DNA of 64,000 nucleotides from an uncultured bacterium. Its GTDB lineage: Bacteria; Bacillota; Clostridia; Oscillospirales; Acutalibacteraceae. Below the pieces are notes generated by a model, which was given only the letters and a program-made list of their open reading frames with translations, was not told the origin of the DNA and ran no database searches. The DNA lies in the NCBI GenBank assembly GCA_949283655.1, contig CASDTH010000026.1, positions 1-64,000 on the forward strand, in the 5' to 3' direction. The position numbers were made by a program, and so were the translations under genes. Positions 28,226-37,600 of this stretch are shown in pieces (within the stretch, counting starts at the first letter, position 1; every line of letters starts with the position of its first letter).

Positions 28226-29149
28226 TCAGCCCGCCATCTCCACAAAGGTATAGTTGGGGTTTTCCGCCGCCATAGATTCTGCAAACGAGCCTTTTTCGCC
28301 AACAATTGTGATCGGATGATCGTCCGCAACCGGGAATACCTCGGAGCCAACTGAAACGACGCTCTTGGGCATGGTCAATTTCTCCAGTGATTCGCATTTC
28401 CAGAATGCGGAATCCTCAATTGTTGTCAAAGTGGAGGGAAGCGCCACCTCAGACAGGTTTCTGCACACGCCAAACGCAGAATCCCCGATCACCTCCAGCC
28501 CCTCTCCCAACGTGATACGCTGCATCTTATTGCAGGCCCAGAACGCATAAATATCAATCCGTTTCACGCTACCGGGGATCGTAATCTCAAGCAGCTCTGT
28601 GCAGTCGCCAAAGGCGCGCTCCTCAATGATCGATACGCCCTCAGGAACCGTCACGTCCGTTAAATAGCGGCAGCCTTCAAAGGTGCGCTCCGCAATTTTA
28701 TCCAGTGTATCAGGCATGACAACCTTTTTCAAATTTTTACAATCCTCAAATGCGCTGGCGCCAATGCTGGTGACATGCTTCGGGATCACAACGGAGGTAA
28801 CCGTTTCACAACCCTGGAAAGCCCCATCTCCAATTGCCGTGACCTCGTCCGGAATCACAACATCTCCGCCCGGGCCGGCATACTTGGTCAGCACGCCGCT
28901 CTCGCTGATCGAAAAAGCCTCAGCGCCCTCTTTGATGACAGGATGGGACTGGGAGAGAAAATAGCCTGCCGCAGCCCCGCCCACAATCAGCACGGCAAGC
29001 ACAATCAGCACGGCCGTAAGCGCTTTATGTTTTTTGGCAAAGCTGCCGGAGGGTTTCTCGCGATGCTCTATTGCCTTAAAATCCGCGCCGCAGTAAGCGC
29101 ATGCGGCGCTACCATCTTCATTGGTTTTCCCACACTTCGGACAAATCAT
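28226..29149 (-). CDS. Zinc-ribbon, membrane-anchored leucine-rich-repeat (BspA-type) protein
   Basis: 307 aa. It starts with a zinc ribbon (CPKCGKTNEDGSAACAYCG), then a basic stretch and one transmembrane helix (LTAVLIVLAVLIVGGAAAGYFL, about residues 44-65). Seven or so BspA-type LRR units follow (VTAIGDGAFQGCETVTSVVI, VTSIGASAFEDCKNLKKVVM). The repeats would lie outside the cell and the ribbon inside. Such proteins bind other proteins; the partner is unknown. It has a good promoter and an approximately 130-base leader. Confidence 0.88.
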   Translation of the reverse strand: MICPKCGKTNEDGSAACAYCGADFKAIEHREKPSGSFAKKHKALTAVLIVLAVLIVGGAAAGYFLSQSHPVIKEGAEAFSISESGVLTKYAGPGGDVVIPDEVTAIGDGAFQGCETVTSVVIPKHVTSIGASAFEDCKNLKKVVMPDTLDKIAERTFEGCRYLTDVTVPEGVSIIEERAFGDCTELLEITIPGSVKRIDIYAFWACNKMQRITLGEGLEVIGDSAFGVCRNLSEVALPSTLTTIEDSAFWKCESLEKLTMPKSVVSVGSEVFPVADDHPITIVGEKGSFAESMAAENPNYTFVEMAG

Positions 29150-29289
29150 CGTTCATGCTCCCCTTTACAATATTTGGCATATACAGCCTTGCTCTGTGCT
29201 TTCACGAAGGGCAAACCAGACAGAGCATACAAGCCATGCTTTGCAGATATTGCGGAATTCCATCCGTCTGCCGCAAATAATTTAGATTA

Positions 29290-29318
29290 ATTATACAAAA
29301 ATACCAGCACTCCGTCAA
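29290..29318 (-). promoter_or_regulatory. Promoter of the LRR protein gene
   Basis: On the minus strand ttgacg (29313-29318), 17 bases, tataat (29290-29295). Confidence 0.85.
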
Positions 29319-29386
29319 GCTTTTTCTAGATAGGAACGGCTTTTTTGCAAAAAGGCATAGCCTATCCCCCTCCGCCAAACACAAAT

Positions 29387-29424
29387 GGGCAACCACCCCG
29401 AATCCTCCTTCCGGGTGACTGCCC
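29387..29424 (-). terminator. Hairpin downstream of prs
   Basis: gggcaaccaccc pairs with gggtgactgccc with one mismatch region; the following minus-strand sequence is only mildly T-rich. Confidence 0.6.
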
Positions 29425-29465
29425 ACAATTGCAGCAACTGGTTTCAATACTGCTACGACCGCCTT

Positions 29466-30668
29466 TTACGGCTTGATATTGTTCGCCTCATGAATCTGAT
29501 ATCCGCGCTTTTTCAGGAAGCTGTAAATGCGGTCGGAGGGATTAAGCAGCTTGCTGATTGATAAATCGTGGTTGAGCGTATCGATAATATAGGCGATGTA
29601 TTTCGACATATCCACCTCAGTGTACCACTCGCGTTGCAGTAGCTCCGGCGTGCGGTAAACCAGGTTCGTAGTAAACACACGGTTAAACAGGCCCTTCCGA
29701 TAGGCCTCGTCAAACACCTCCAGACCATTGCAAAACAGGCCGAATGCGGTACATATAAAAATACGGTTTGCCTGCAAATCCTTGAGCTTCCTCGCGACCT
29801 CGATCATCGATTCGCCGGAGGAGATCATATCGTCAACGATAATAACATCCTTCCCCTCCACATTGTCACCCAAAAATTCATGCGCCAGAATAGGGTTGCG
29901 CCCATCGACAATGCGGGAAAAATCGCGCCGCTTATAAAACATGCCCAAATCGAGCCCCAAAACGGTGGCGTAATAAATGCAGCGGGACATCCCGCCCTCA
30001 TCCGGCGAAATGATCATCAGGTGATCGCGGTCGATTTTCAGGTTGTCCACATGGTTGACCAGCGCCTTGATCATCTGGTAAGCCGGCTGCACATTTTCAA
30101 AGCCTTTGAGCGGGATGGCGTTCTGCACGCGTGGATCATGCGCATCAAAGGTAATGATATTATCAACGCCCATCATCTGGCACAGCTCCTGCAGCGCAAG
30201 CGCACAGTCAAGGGATTCACGCGCAGAGCGCTTATGCTGGCGGCCCTCGTACAGCATCGGCATGATGACGGTAATTCGGTGCGCCTTGCCGCCGATGGCG
30301 GCAATCACACGCTTGAGGTTGGCGTAATGCTCGTCTGGGCTCATCGGCACAGTCTGGCCATACATCTTATAGGTCTCGCCATAGTTGAACATGTCGGCCA
30401 CAATAAAAATATCATAGCCGCGCACAGATTGGGAAATGGAGGCCTTGGCCTCGCCAGTGCCAAAGCGTGGGAAATTGACCTTCATTAAATAGGTCGGCTT
30501 CTGATAGCCGGCGAACGCGATCGTGGTTTTATGCTCGCTCTCCCGCTTCTCACGCCACTCTACAATATAACGGTCAATTTTGCGGCCAATCTCCTCGCAG
30601 CCCGGTAGGGCAATGATCCCCAGCTTACCAAAAGGAATGGTACTGAATTCGTCCAGATTATCCGGCAT
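29466..30668 (-). CDS. prs: Ribose-phosphate pyrophosphokinase (long form)
   Basis: 400 aa; makes PRPP from ribose 5-phosphate and ATP for nucleotide, His and Trp synthesis. The PRPP loop is VIIVDDMISSGESMIEV; DAHDPRVQNAIPLKGFENVQ and ISPDEGGMSRCIYYA match the family, and KRRDFSR is the catalytic flexible loop region. It is about 80 residues longer than the classical 310-320-aa enzyme, with an N-terminal extension and a C-terminal tail. The ATG at 30668 follows aggagggt; the longer frame has no site. Confidence 0.9.
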   Translation of the reverse strand: MPDNLDEFSTIPFGKLGIIALPGCEEIGRKIDRYIVEWREKRESEHKTTIAFAGYQKPTYLMKVNFPRFGTGEAKASISQSVRGYDIFIVADMFNYGETYKMYGQTVPMSPDEHYANLKRVIAAIGGKAHRITVIMPMLYEGRQHKRSARESLDCALALQELCQMMGVDNIITFDAHDPRVQNAIPLKGFENVQPAYQMIKALVNHVDNLKIDRDHLMIISPDEGGMSRCIYYATVLGLDLGMFYKRRDFSRIVDGRNPILAHEFLGDNVEGKDVIIVDDMISSGESMIEVARKLKDLQANRIFICTAFGLFCNGLEVFDEAYRKGLFNRVFTTNLVYRTPELLQREWYTEVDMSKYIAYIIDTLNHDLSISKLLNPSDRIYSFLKKRGYQIHEANNIKP

Positions 30669-30885
30669 GCTACACCCTCCTATGTTTTCGCACACGAAAC
30701 TCCCCGTTGCTTTCCGTATTCTATTGTACCTTATTTTCACACCTTTGCATAGGGAGGCTTGCAAACTTGCCTCCAAAAATTCTGGCCAATTTTCGGGGCT
30801 GGTTTTGTCCAATTATGACAAAACGCCAGAGAAAACAGCAGACCATCGCCTGCTTCGCAATGGTTATTTTTTTCACAAGCTTTTC

Positions 30886-30914
30886 TTGACTGTTCTACGG
30901 CTCAGAGCTATAAT
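30886..30914 (+). promoter_or_regulatory. Promoter of fucO
   Basis: ttgact (30886-30891), 17 bases, tataat (30909-30914). It is divergent from prs; nothing else is seen in the 30669-30996 gap. Confidence 0.88.
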
Positions 30915-30996
30915 TTTCGTGAGAGGTTTTCCTCCCCCCGCCGGTGAAGGGGCACCCTTTGCCTGGTGAAATTTATCGTAAAGGAGTTTTGCAGCA

Positions 30997-32154
30997 ATGG
31001 CCTATCGTTTTATTCTCAATGAAACCAGCTACCACGGTGCTGGCGCAATCCAGGAAATTGTCACAGAAATCAAAGCCCGTGGCTTCCAGAAGGCGTTGAT
31101 CGTAACGGATGCGGATCTTGTCCGCTTCGGTGTTGTGAAAAAGGTGACCGATTTGCTGGATGAAAATCACTTTGCCTACGAAATTTTTGACAAGGTCAAG
31201 GCAAACCCAAGCGTCGCTGTCGTACAGGCGGGCGTAGAGGCTTTCAAGCAGGCCGGTGCGGACTATATGATCGCCATCGGAGGCGGCTCCCCGCAGGATA
31301 CCTCAAAGGGCATCGGCATTATCATCAACAACCCGGAGTTTGCCGACGTTGTCTCCCTTGAGGGCACGGCCCCGACGAAGCACAAGAGTGTGCCAGTGAT
31401 TGCCGTTGCAACCACAGCTGGCACAGCTGCTGAAACCACAATCAACTATGTCATTACAGATGAAGAAAAGCGCCGCAAGTTCGTCTGCGTGGATCCGCAT
31501 GATATTCCGGTTGTCGCCGTTGTCGACCCGGAGATGATGAGCAGCATGCCCAAGGGACTGACCGCCTCCACCGGTATGGATGCACTGACGCACGCAATTG
31601 AAGGCTACACAACGCTGGGCGCCTGGGAGCTTGCCGATACGCTCAACCTCAAGGCGATTGAGCTGATTGCCCGCTCCCTGCGCAAGGCGGTTACCAATGA
31701 TCCAGAGGGCCGCCGCGATATGGCACTTGGCCAGTATGTGACGGGCATGGCATTCTCCAATGTGGGCCTTGGCGTTGTGCACGGCATGGCACATCCCCTG
31801 AGCGCTTTTTATGATACGCCGCACGGCGTGGCCAATGCCGTACTGCTGCCCTACGTGATGGAATTCAACGCAGAATATACCGGTGAAAAATTCCGTGAGA
31901 TCGCCCGGATGATGGGAGTTGCAGGCGTGGATGAAATGTCGCAGGCGGAATACCGTAAGGCAGCGATCGACGCTGTACGCCAGCTCTCCATTGACGTCGG
32001 CATTCCGCAGACCCTGCGGGAAATCGGCGTAAAGGAAGAGGATCTCGACGCCCTGGCAGACGCCGCAATGGCGGATGTGTGCACGGGCGGCAACCCGCGC
32101 CCCTGCACCAAAGAGCTTGTGCTCGGCGTGTATAAAACGGCATTCGGCGCATAA
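30997..32154 (+). CDS. fucO: Iron-dependent alcohol dehydrogenase, lactaldehyde reductase type
   Basis: 385 aa, group III Fe-dependent dehydrogenase. The NAD-binding GGGS is in AIGGGSPQDTSKGIGI, and the metal site is built from the Asp and His residues of TGMDALTHAIEGY, VHGMAHPLSAFYDTPHG. Length and sequence fit FucO, which reduces L-lactaldehyde to 1,2-propanediol during anaerobic fucose or rhamnose use; a general ethanol or butanol role is possible. It has a ggagt site, its own promoter and terminator. No other fucose genes lie beside it. Confidence 0.9.
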   Translation: MAYRFILNETSYHGAGAIQEIVTEIKARGFQKALIVTDADLVRFGVVKKVTDLLDENHFAYEIFDKVKANPSVAVVQAGVEAFKQAGADYMIAIGGGSPQDTSKGIGIIINNPEFADVVSLEGTAPTKHKSVPVIAVATTAGTAAETTINYVITDEEKRRKFVCVDPHDIPVVAVVDPEMMSSMPKGLTASTGMDALTHAIEGYTTLGAWELADTLNLKAIELIARSLRKAVTNDPEGRRDMALGQYVTGMAFSNVGLGVVHGMAHPLSAFYDTPHGVANAVLLPYVMEFNAEYTGEKFREIARMMGVAGVDEMSQAEYRKAAIDAVRQLSIDVGIPQTLREIGVKEEDLDALADAAMADVCTGGNPRPCTKELVLGVYKTAFGA

Positions 32155-32182
32155 GCCGCCCTGTTATTCAGCAGTGTTTACA

Positions 32183-32225
32183 GAGGCCCTGGGGAGGAAA
32201 AACTCCCCAGGGCCTCATCATTTTT
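32183..32225 (+). terminator. Terminator of fucO
   Basis: gaggccctgggga (32183-32195) pairs perfectly with 32203-32215, followed by atcattttt. Confidence 0.9.
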
Positions 32226-32230
32226 GTGCT

Positions 32231-33223
32231 TTACTGGTCGATTTCTTGATTCGTCAGGATAAAGGTCGTGCGCTCCATGATCGTGGGACCGCCATGACCA
32301 TAATCCACACCGCCGTGATCGCTGGCAACAACGATCAGCCAATCCTCAGTGTCATAGGTCTCGCGCGATTCTATCGCTCGGAGCAGGCCATAGAGATGCA
32401 GGTCGTCAATCTGGATGGCTGCACGGTAAAACGGATTGTAGTTGCCGAACTTATAATTGTGGCCTGTGTGATCGCCCACCTCAAAAATGGAGAAGATCAA
32501 GTCAGCGCCATTGGGATCCAAAATCTCCTGCTTCGTGCGCTGCTGGATGTAAAAATCAGCGCCGTCATCCTCAATCAGCTCAAATTCTACCGGAAGATTA
32601 TTCTCCTTACAATACTGGATTTCAGCAGCATACGTACCGTCCGTCTCGTTGAAGTGGCCGTTCCAAAGCGTATAGAACGTGGCCTTATCAACCAGCCCCT
32701 CCTGTGCCAGGCGTGTCTGGATGGTCAGCGTATCTAGGCTCTTGATCTGGCCATTATCTGTAATGCCGTGAACATCCGCCCACTCTCCCGTCAAAATCGA
32801 CGCCCAGCCGGGCGCTGTGCTCGTAGCCTGTGTGTTGACCGCCGGATAAGGCACGCCGCCACAATAGCCGATATAGGCCTTGCCGCCGTCGTTGAGCAGC
32901 TTATAAACGCCACTGTATGCATTCTCCGGATCCAAGTTGGCAAAGCCGTCGCAGCGGGCGCCATCCCAGCCCATGACCAAAGCTTTCTTTTCCGTTTTCC
33001 CCTCCGGCAGTGGCGCGCGGAAATGCTCCTCCACCAGCTTGGAAACCTCCGTCTGCGGAATAGGAGCCTCCAGCGTATTCTCAAAAATCGTGAGGGACTC
33101 CATATCCCGATAAAACCGGTTTTCATCCAGCTGGACAAAATTCGGCAGGAACATGGTGATGACATTCGAAATCAGTAGCAGAACCGTGGTGACAAGCTTG
33201 GGGATCAAAATCCCTGTTGGCAT
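32231..33223 (-). CDS. Membrane-anchored or secreted phosphodiesterase, alkaline phosphatase superfamily
   Basis: 330 aa. An N-terminal hydrophobic segment (LVTTVLLLISNVITMFL, residues 10-26) is likely a signal anchor. The metal-dependent core has the nucleophile region ATSTAPGWASILTG, and later metal ligands VGDHTGHNYK and VASDHGGVDYGHGG, matching type I phosphodiesterase/nucleotide pyrophosphatase enzymes. The natural substrate (nucleotide or phospholipid-like ester) is unknown. It is monocistronic with a near-consensus promoter. Confidence 0.85.
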   Translation of the reverse strand: MPTGILIPKLVTTVLLLISNVITMFLPNFVQLDENRFYRDMESLTIFENTLEAPIPQTEVSKLVEEHFRAPLPEGKTEKKALVMGWDGARCDGFANLDPENAYSGVYKLLNDGGKAYIGYCGGVPYPAVNTQATSTAPGWASILTGEWADVHGITDNGQIKSLDTLTIQTRLAQEGLVDKATFYTLWNGHFNETDGTYAAEIQYCKENNLPVEFELIEDDGADFYIQQRTKQEILDPNGADLIFSIFEVGDHTGHNYKFGNYNPFYRAAIQIDDLHLYGLLRAIESRETYDTEDWLIVVASDHGGVDYGHGGPTIMERTTFILTNQEIDQ

Positions 33224-33266
33224 AGCAGTTTCCTCCTTCTTTATTTTGGGAAAATATTCTCAAATC

Positions 33267-33294
33267 ATTATATCAAAACATTTCGATTTGTCAA
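33267..33294 (-). promoter_or_regulatory. Promoter of the phosphodiesterase gene
   Basis: On the minus strand ttgaca (33289-33294), 16 bases, tataat (33267-33272). Confidence 0.85.
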
Positions 33295-33418
33295 TTCACT
33301 CTACATCCGCCATGTGCCGAGGAGAATTTTTTTCAATACTCAATTTCACGTAAAATCCGGTTATCCTAAAAAGGCCGAACAATCCTCTTGGCCTTGGGCC
33401 GGAAAGGTGGAAATCACA

Positions 33419-34681
33419 ATGAACAATGAAAGAATTACCTCCGTGATGGGCAGGCAGATTTTTGACTCGCGCGGCAACCCCACGGTAGAGGCCTACGTCA
33501 CTCTGCGCGATGGTACGCAGGCGTGTGCGAGCGTACCATCAGGCGCTTCGACCGGCAGATATGAGGCCTGCGAGCTGAGAGATGGCAGCGAGGAATATAA
33601 TGGAAAGGGTGTACAAAAGGCCGTTGATAACATCAACGCCCATATCAGCGGCGCACTCAACGACATGCTGGCGACCAACCAGCAGGCAATCGACCTCGCG
33701 ATGTGTGCGCTAGACGGAACAGATAACAAATCCCGACTGGGGGCTAATGCGATCCTCGCAGTCTCCCTCGCCTGTGCCAAAGCGGCTGCCAAATTCTGCG
33801 GAATGCCGTTTTACCGTTATCTGGGTGGCGTGAACGCAGTAACGCTCCCAGTACCGATGCTGAATATCCTCAACGGCGGCGCGCATGCGAGCAACAATAT
33901 GGATATTCAGGAGTTTATGATCTTCCCGGTGGGTGCAAACAGCTTTTCACATGCGATGCGCATGGCGGTGGAAACCTACGCCCAGCTTGGCAAAGCACTG
34001 AAAGAGCGCGGGCTTTCCACCACAGTAGGCGACGAGGGCGGCTATGCGCCGGATCTGGAGAGCGACCGGCAGGCCCTTGAGCTCCTGCTGGAGGCTGTGG
34101 AGCGGGCCGGCTACCGCCCGGGGAAGGAGATACGCATCGCGCTTGACGCTGCCTCCAGCGAATGGAAAACACAAGCAGGTTACCGGTTGCCCAAAAGCGG
34201 CCAACAGCTGACTACGCAGGAGCTGATTGATCATTTTCAGCAGCTTGCACAGGAGTATCCAATCCAATCCATTGAGGATCCGCTCGCTGAGGAGGATTAT
34301 GAGGGCTTTGCAGAAATTACCCGCCAAATAGGGCAGCAGGTGCAGATTGTGGGCGACGACCTGTTCGTAACAAATCCCAGCCGTTTGAAGGACGGAATTG
34401 CGCACGGCTGTGCAAACGCCATCCTGATCAAGCCCAATCAGATCGGCACCCTCAGCGAAACCATGGAAGCCGTCCGGCTCGCCAAAGCACACGGATATGG
34501 AACAATCCTCTCCCACCGCAGCGGCGAAACGGAGGATACCTCCATTGCGGATATCGCAGTAGCGCTCAACGCCGGGCAGATCAAAACGGGCGCGCCTGCG
34601 CGGACGGACCGCGTGTGCAAATACAACCGCCTGCTCGAAATCGAACGGCAGCTGGATAAATTCGCCCGCTTCGGCTGCTAA
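33419..34681 (+). CDS. eno: Enolase
   Basis: 420-aa glycolytic enzyme converting 2-phosphoglycerate to phosphoenolpyruvate. Family segments: FDSRGNPTVEAYVTL, SGASTGRYEACELRDG, the catalytic Glu region GDEGGYAPDL, metal ligands in IEDPLAEEDY and GDDLFVTNP, the catalytic Lys in LIKPNQIGT and the signature SHRSGETEDTSIADIAV. The ATG at 33419 has ggaaaggtgg upstream. It is monocistronic; gapA, another glycolytic gene, lies at the far end of the window. Confidence 0.98.
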   Translation: MNNERITSVMGRQIFDSRGNPTVEAYVTLRDGTQACASVPSGASTGRYEACELRDGSEEYNGKGVQKAVDNINAHISGALNDMLATNQQAIDLAMCALDGTDNKSRLGANAILAVSLACAKAAAKFCGMPFYRYLGGVNAVTLPVPMLNILNGGAHASNNMDIQEFMIFPVGANSFSHAMRMAVETYAQLGKALKERGLSTTVGDEGGYAPDLESDRQALELLLEAVERAGYRPGKEIRIALDAASSEWKTQAGYRLPKSGQQLTTQELIDHFQQLAQEYPIQSIEDPLAEEDYEGFAEITRQIGQQVQIVGDDLFVTNPSRLKDGIAHGCANAILIKPNQIGTLSETMEAVRLAKAHGYGTILSHRSGETEDTSIADIAVALNAGQIKTGAPARTDRVCKYNRLLEIERQLDKFARFGC

Positions 34682-34972
34682 ACGGTGCAGCAAGCCGGCC
34701 GATACAGGAAGCAGACAAGCGCCGCCGGGGGGGCGTGGAAAGCACTCTACAGCCCTAAGCATCGTCTGTAAAAACAGGATAAGGCGTTGCACACAGGGCA
34801 CTCGCTTGCCTGCCGATAGGCAGGCAAGTCCCCTCACGAGCCCGCCAGAAAAGTATGGAGCCTGCCGCATTGGCCTATTGAAAGGGTTCTACCACTGAGG
34901 TAGACGGAAGGCCCCGGTCAGAGCATCAAACATAACGATAGACCCAGGCGGCATATGGCGACCGAAGCCCAC
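34682..34972. repeat. Intergenic region holding a dispersed repeat (34799-34918)
   Basis: No gene is seen. Positions 34799-34918 are the reverse complement of 195-312, with about 120 bases of clear similarity and an internal hairpin cttgcctgccgataggcagg. The repeat lies in the gap between the convergent eno and gmhA genes and may act as a terminator or as a REP-like element. Confidence 0.65.
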
Positions 34973-35620
34973 TCACCGCTCAAACAGCTCGGACTCCACC
35001 GCACCGCACAGCAAGTGATAAAGCGCGAGATGGCACTCCTGAATGCGGTAGGTTTCCTGCTCCGGTGCAATCAGTGCAAGGCTGGAAAGGCCCGCAAGGC
35101 GCCCGCCATCCTTCCCCGTGAGCGCAACCACTGTAAGGCCAAGCGCCCGTGCAGTTTGCGCAGCAGCGGCCACATTGCGCGCATTGCCGGAGGTGCTGAT
35201 GCCAAGCAACACATCCCCCTTCCGGCCGTAAGCCAATACCTGCTGGGCATAAACCAGCTCTGCGTCCGCATCGTTGGCATAGGCGGAGATCGCCGCCGCA
35301 TGAGCGCAAAGCGAGATGACGGGCAGGCCGCATTGCAATTGCTGTGCAATGGCGGCCCCTTCCGCCTGGAATTCCCGCTGCATCGTCTCAGCGAATTCCG
35401 CAGGGACTGGCCGCTTCAGCAGAAAACCTTTGATCAGCTCTCCCGCGATGTGGTCGCAATCCGCACAGCTGCCGCCGTTGCCGCACAGCAGCAACTTTCC
35501 CCCGGCAGTAAAGGTATGTGTGAGCAGTAAAATTGCCTGCTCCACAGCGCTGCGCAGGCACTCCAGCTGTGGCTGCCGCCTGAAAAAATCCTCATAGAAT
35601 TGGGCGGTACGCTGTTTCAT
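34973..35620 (-). CDS. gmhA: Sedoheptulose 7-phosphate isomerase-like SIS protein
   Basis: 215 aa, SIS fold. The phosphosugar loop CGNGGSCADCDHIAGELIKGF matches GmhA (GNGGSAADAQHFAAEL), and ISTSGNARNVAAAA is the second SIS motif. GmhA makes D-glycero-D-manno-heptose 7-phosphate, the first step of heptose nucleotide synthesis. An insert at GFLLKRPVPAEFAETMQREF makes it slightly longer than E. coli GmhA (192 aa). It is last in the four-gene operon, about 100 bases after the HAD gene. Confidence 0.88.
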   Translation of the reverse strand: MKQRTAQFYEDFFRRQPQLECLRSAVEQAILLLTHTFTAGGKLLLCGNGGSCADCDHIAGELIKGFLLKRPVPAEFAETMQREFQAEGAAIAQQLQCGLPVISLCAHAAAISAYANDADAELVYAQQVLAYGRKGDVLLGISTSGNARNVAAAAQTARALGLTVVALTGKDGGRLAGLSSLALIAPEQETYRIQECHLALYHLLCGAVESELFER

Positions 35621-35722
35621 GGAAAGCCTCTCCCCTCTTTGTTACAATATGCGCGCCGGCCGATGCTCTCATACACACCGGCTCGCCACAAAATAAAAAG
35701 CAGCCGGCCTGAGCCTCTCTGT

Positions 35723-36553
35723 TCAGGAGACGCCGAGCCATGCCAGAAGCTCTGAAAGATTCGAAAAATCCCCGATGACCGCATCCGCACCGGCCCTGAT
35801 CAGCCTGGCCCGCTTAACAGGATTCAGCCCGCTGCGCGCCTGCTCATCTGTCGCAGCACCCAGTGTATAGGCACCGCATGCCGCGCCCAGGGCAATTTCC
35901 ACCTTGCCGTCCCCCACCATCAACAAGCGGTCTCCCGGCAAACCCTTCTCCTCCAAAATCATCCGTAGAACCGCTTCCTTGGAGCAGGCGGCCTGATGCT
36001 CCGGCGCGCCTTTGATCGCGGTAAAGCAATCCGCCACGCCCAACGCCCCGGCTTCTCGCATCACATCCGGATGGTCTGTACCACTAGCCAGATACGTATC
36101 AATCCCAAGCCCGCGCAGCGCATGCAGAAACTCCACCGCGCCTACAATAATATACTGCTCCGGCGGGTCTTCCCCACACTCCAGCCGGGCCAAACGCTGC
36201 TCCACCCACTTCATCAGGCGGCGGTTATATTCCGCCTTATACCACCACTCATCTCGCTGCGGAACGCCCCGCCCGGCAGCGTAGACGCGCTCTGCCAGCC
36301 AGCGCATCTGATACACGGTCTGAATGCCTGTGGACTCATCGATATACGCCTCTACTTCCCGTTTCAGCGCTGCATCCGCCTGATCTGCCGGCCCACTGGA
36401 GATCATTTCCAGCATCAAGGGGCGCATCACCTCTTCCCACCCGCAGCGCAAGGTGGAAAACGTGCCGTCAAAATCGAAGATCGCCGCCCGAATCCGCCCC
36501 TGCGGCAGATGCTCAGGGTGCAGAATCTCCAACTGATTGATCGTTCCACTCAT
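35723..36553 (-). CDS. HAD-superfamily phosphatase with cap domain
   Basis: 276 aa. Motif I is AIFDFDGTFSTL, motif II YLASGTDHPDV, motif III the conserved Lys in SKEAVLRMI, motif IV LMVGDGKVEIALG. A helical C1 cap (about residues 40-135) separates it from GmhB, which is a small capless HAD of about 190 aa. Given its neighbours it may do the GmhB step on heptose bisphosphate or act on a different product. Its start overlaps the kinase stop by 4 bases. Confidence 0.85.
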   Translation of the reverse strand: MSGTINQLEILHPEHLPQGRIRAAIFDFDGTFSTLRCGWEEVMRPLMLEMISSGPADQADAALKREVEAYIDESTGIQTVYQMRWLAERVYAAGRGVPQRDEWWYKAEYNRRLMKWVEQRLARLECGEDPPEQYIIVGAVEFLHALRGLGIDTYLASGTDHPDVMREAGALGVADCFTAIKGAPEHQAACSKEAVLRMILEEKGLPGDRLLMVGDGKVEIALGAACGAYTLGAATDEQARSGLNPVKRARLIRAGADAVIGDFSNLSELLAWLGVS

Positions 36554-37581
36554 ACATGATTCTCCTGATATTTTTGTAAGATTTCTTCCATGCTGGCGGT
36601 GCCGGTTGTGCCAATTTTCTTCACGGTCACCCCGGAGGCTAGGTTGGCAAAAGCCAGCGCCTCGCCACCCTGTGCGCCCGCAGCAAGGGCGCAGGCAAAC
36701 GCGGAGAGGAAGGTATCCCCTGCCCCCACAATATCCAACGGTGGATCTGCCCTGACGGTACCAGCCAGCGCCACCCCGCTCTCATCACACCAGAGCGCGC
36801 CCCGCTCACCCAGGGTGATCACCACCGGCTTGCCGGTTTTCTGGCACAGGGTGCGGCCAATTTCCGCATATTCTTCAACGGTCAGTTGGCGGTCACCGGC
36901 ATCCCGCCCGGAGGCAGCGGCCGCCTCCACTTCATTTGGCTTGATTATCACACCGGTATAGGCGGCAGCCCGCTCCCGGCTATCCACAATGACGGTATGA
37001 TCGCCTGCCAGAGCGGATAGCTTCTCCCGAACCGCTGGGGTAACCACCCCACAGCCGCACTGATCAGACACGGCGATCACATCCGCCTGCGCGGCCGCCT
37101 GCTCCAAGGCCTCCAAAACTCGGGCCTCGTCCACAGCGCTCATCGGCTTCAGGTTTTCAAAATCAAGCCTGGGGTCTTCATAAACCACATCGGAAATGCC
37201 CATCCGCATGGGCTTACAATAGCATGGGGTCCTCCAGTGGCCGCTTTGCAGGATATAAGTGCAATCGATCCCCTGTGCCTCCAGGCAATTCCTCAAAAGA
37301 AACCCACGCCAGTCCTCGCCAATGAGGGACACCGGCAGCAGCCGCGCAACGCCAAGCGCCTGCACATTGGCTACCACATTTCCGCCGCCGCCCGGGGAGC
37401 TCCTCTCCTGCACGACCGGCAGAGGAAAATGCGGTGTTTCACGGGAAAGGCGGCTGCGCCGCATATCCGCATACCAATACAGATCCAGGCAAATATCGCC
37501 CACTACACAAATCTTCACCTTACGGATCGCATCTGCAAGCTCACGCACCCGCTGTCCGGTCAGCATGACCTGGTTTAACAT
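36550..37581 (-). CDS. PfkB-family kinase, HldE N-domain (heptose 7-phosphate kinase) type
   Basis: 343 aa ribokinase-fold kinase. GGGGNVVANVQALG is the sugar-binding segment of RfaE/HldE kinases, IKPNEVEAAAASGRD the phosphate region, and DIVGAGDTFLSAFACALAAG holds the catalytic Asp. In HldE this domain phosphorylates heptose 7-phosphate at C1. The C-terminal nucleotidyltransferase domain of HldE is missing, and no separate one is in the window. It sits 19 bases after the unknown fourth gene and overlaps the HAD gene by 4 bases. Confidence 0.85.
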   Translation of the reverse strand: MLNQVMLTGQRVRELADAIRKVKICVVGDICLDLYWYADMRRSRLSRETPHFPLPVVQERSSPGGGGNVVANVQALGVARLLPVSLIGEDWRGFLLRNCLEAQGIDCTYILQSGHWRTPCYCKPMRMGISDVVYEDPRLDFENLKPMSAVDEARVLEALEQAAAQADVIAVSDQCGCGVVTPAVREKLSALAGDHTVIVDSRERAAAYTGVIIKPNEVEAAAASGRDAGDRQLTVEEYAEIGRTLCQKTGKPVVITLGERGALWCDESGVALAGTVRADPPLDIVGAGDTFLSAFACALAAGAQGGEALAFANLASGVTVKKIGTTGTASMEEILQKYQENHV

Positions 37582-37600
37582 ACCTGCCCCTCCCTGCTGC

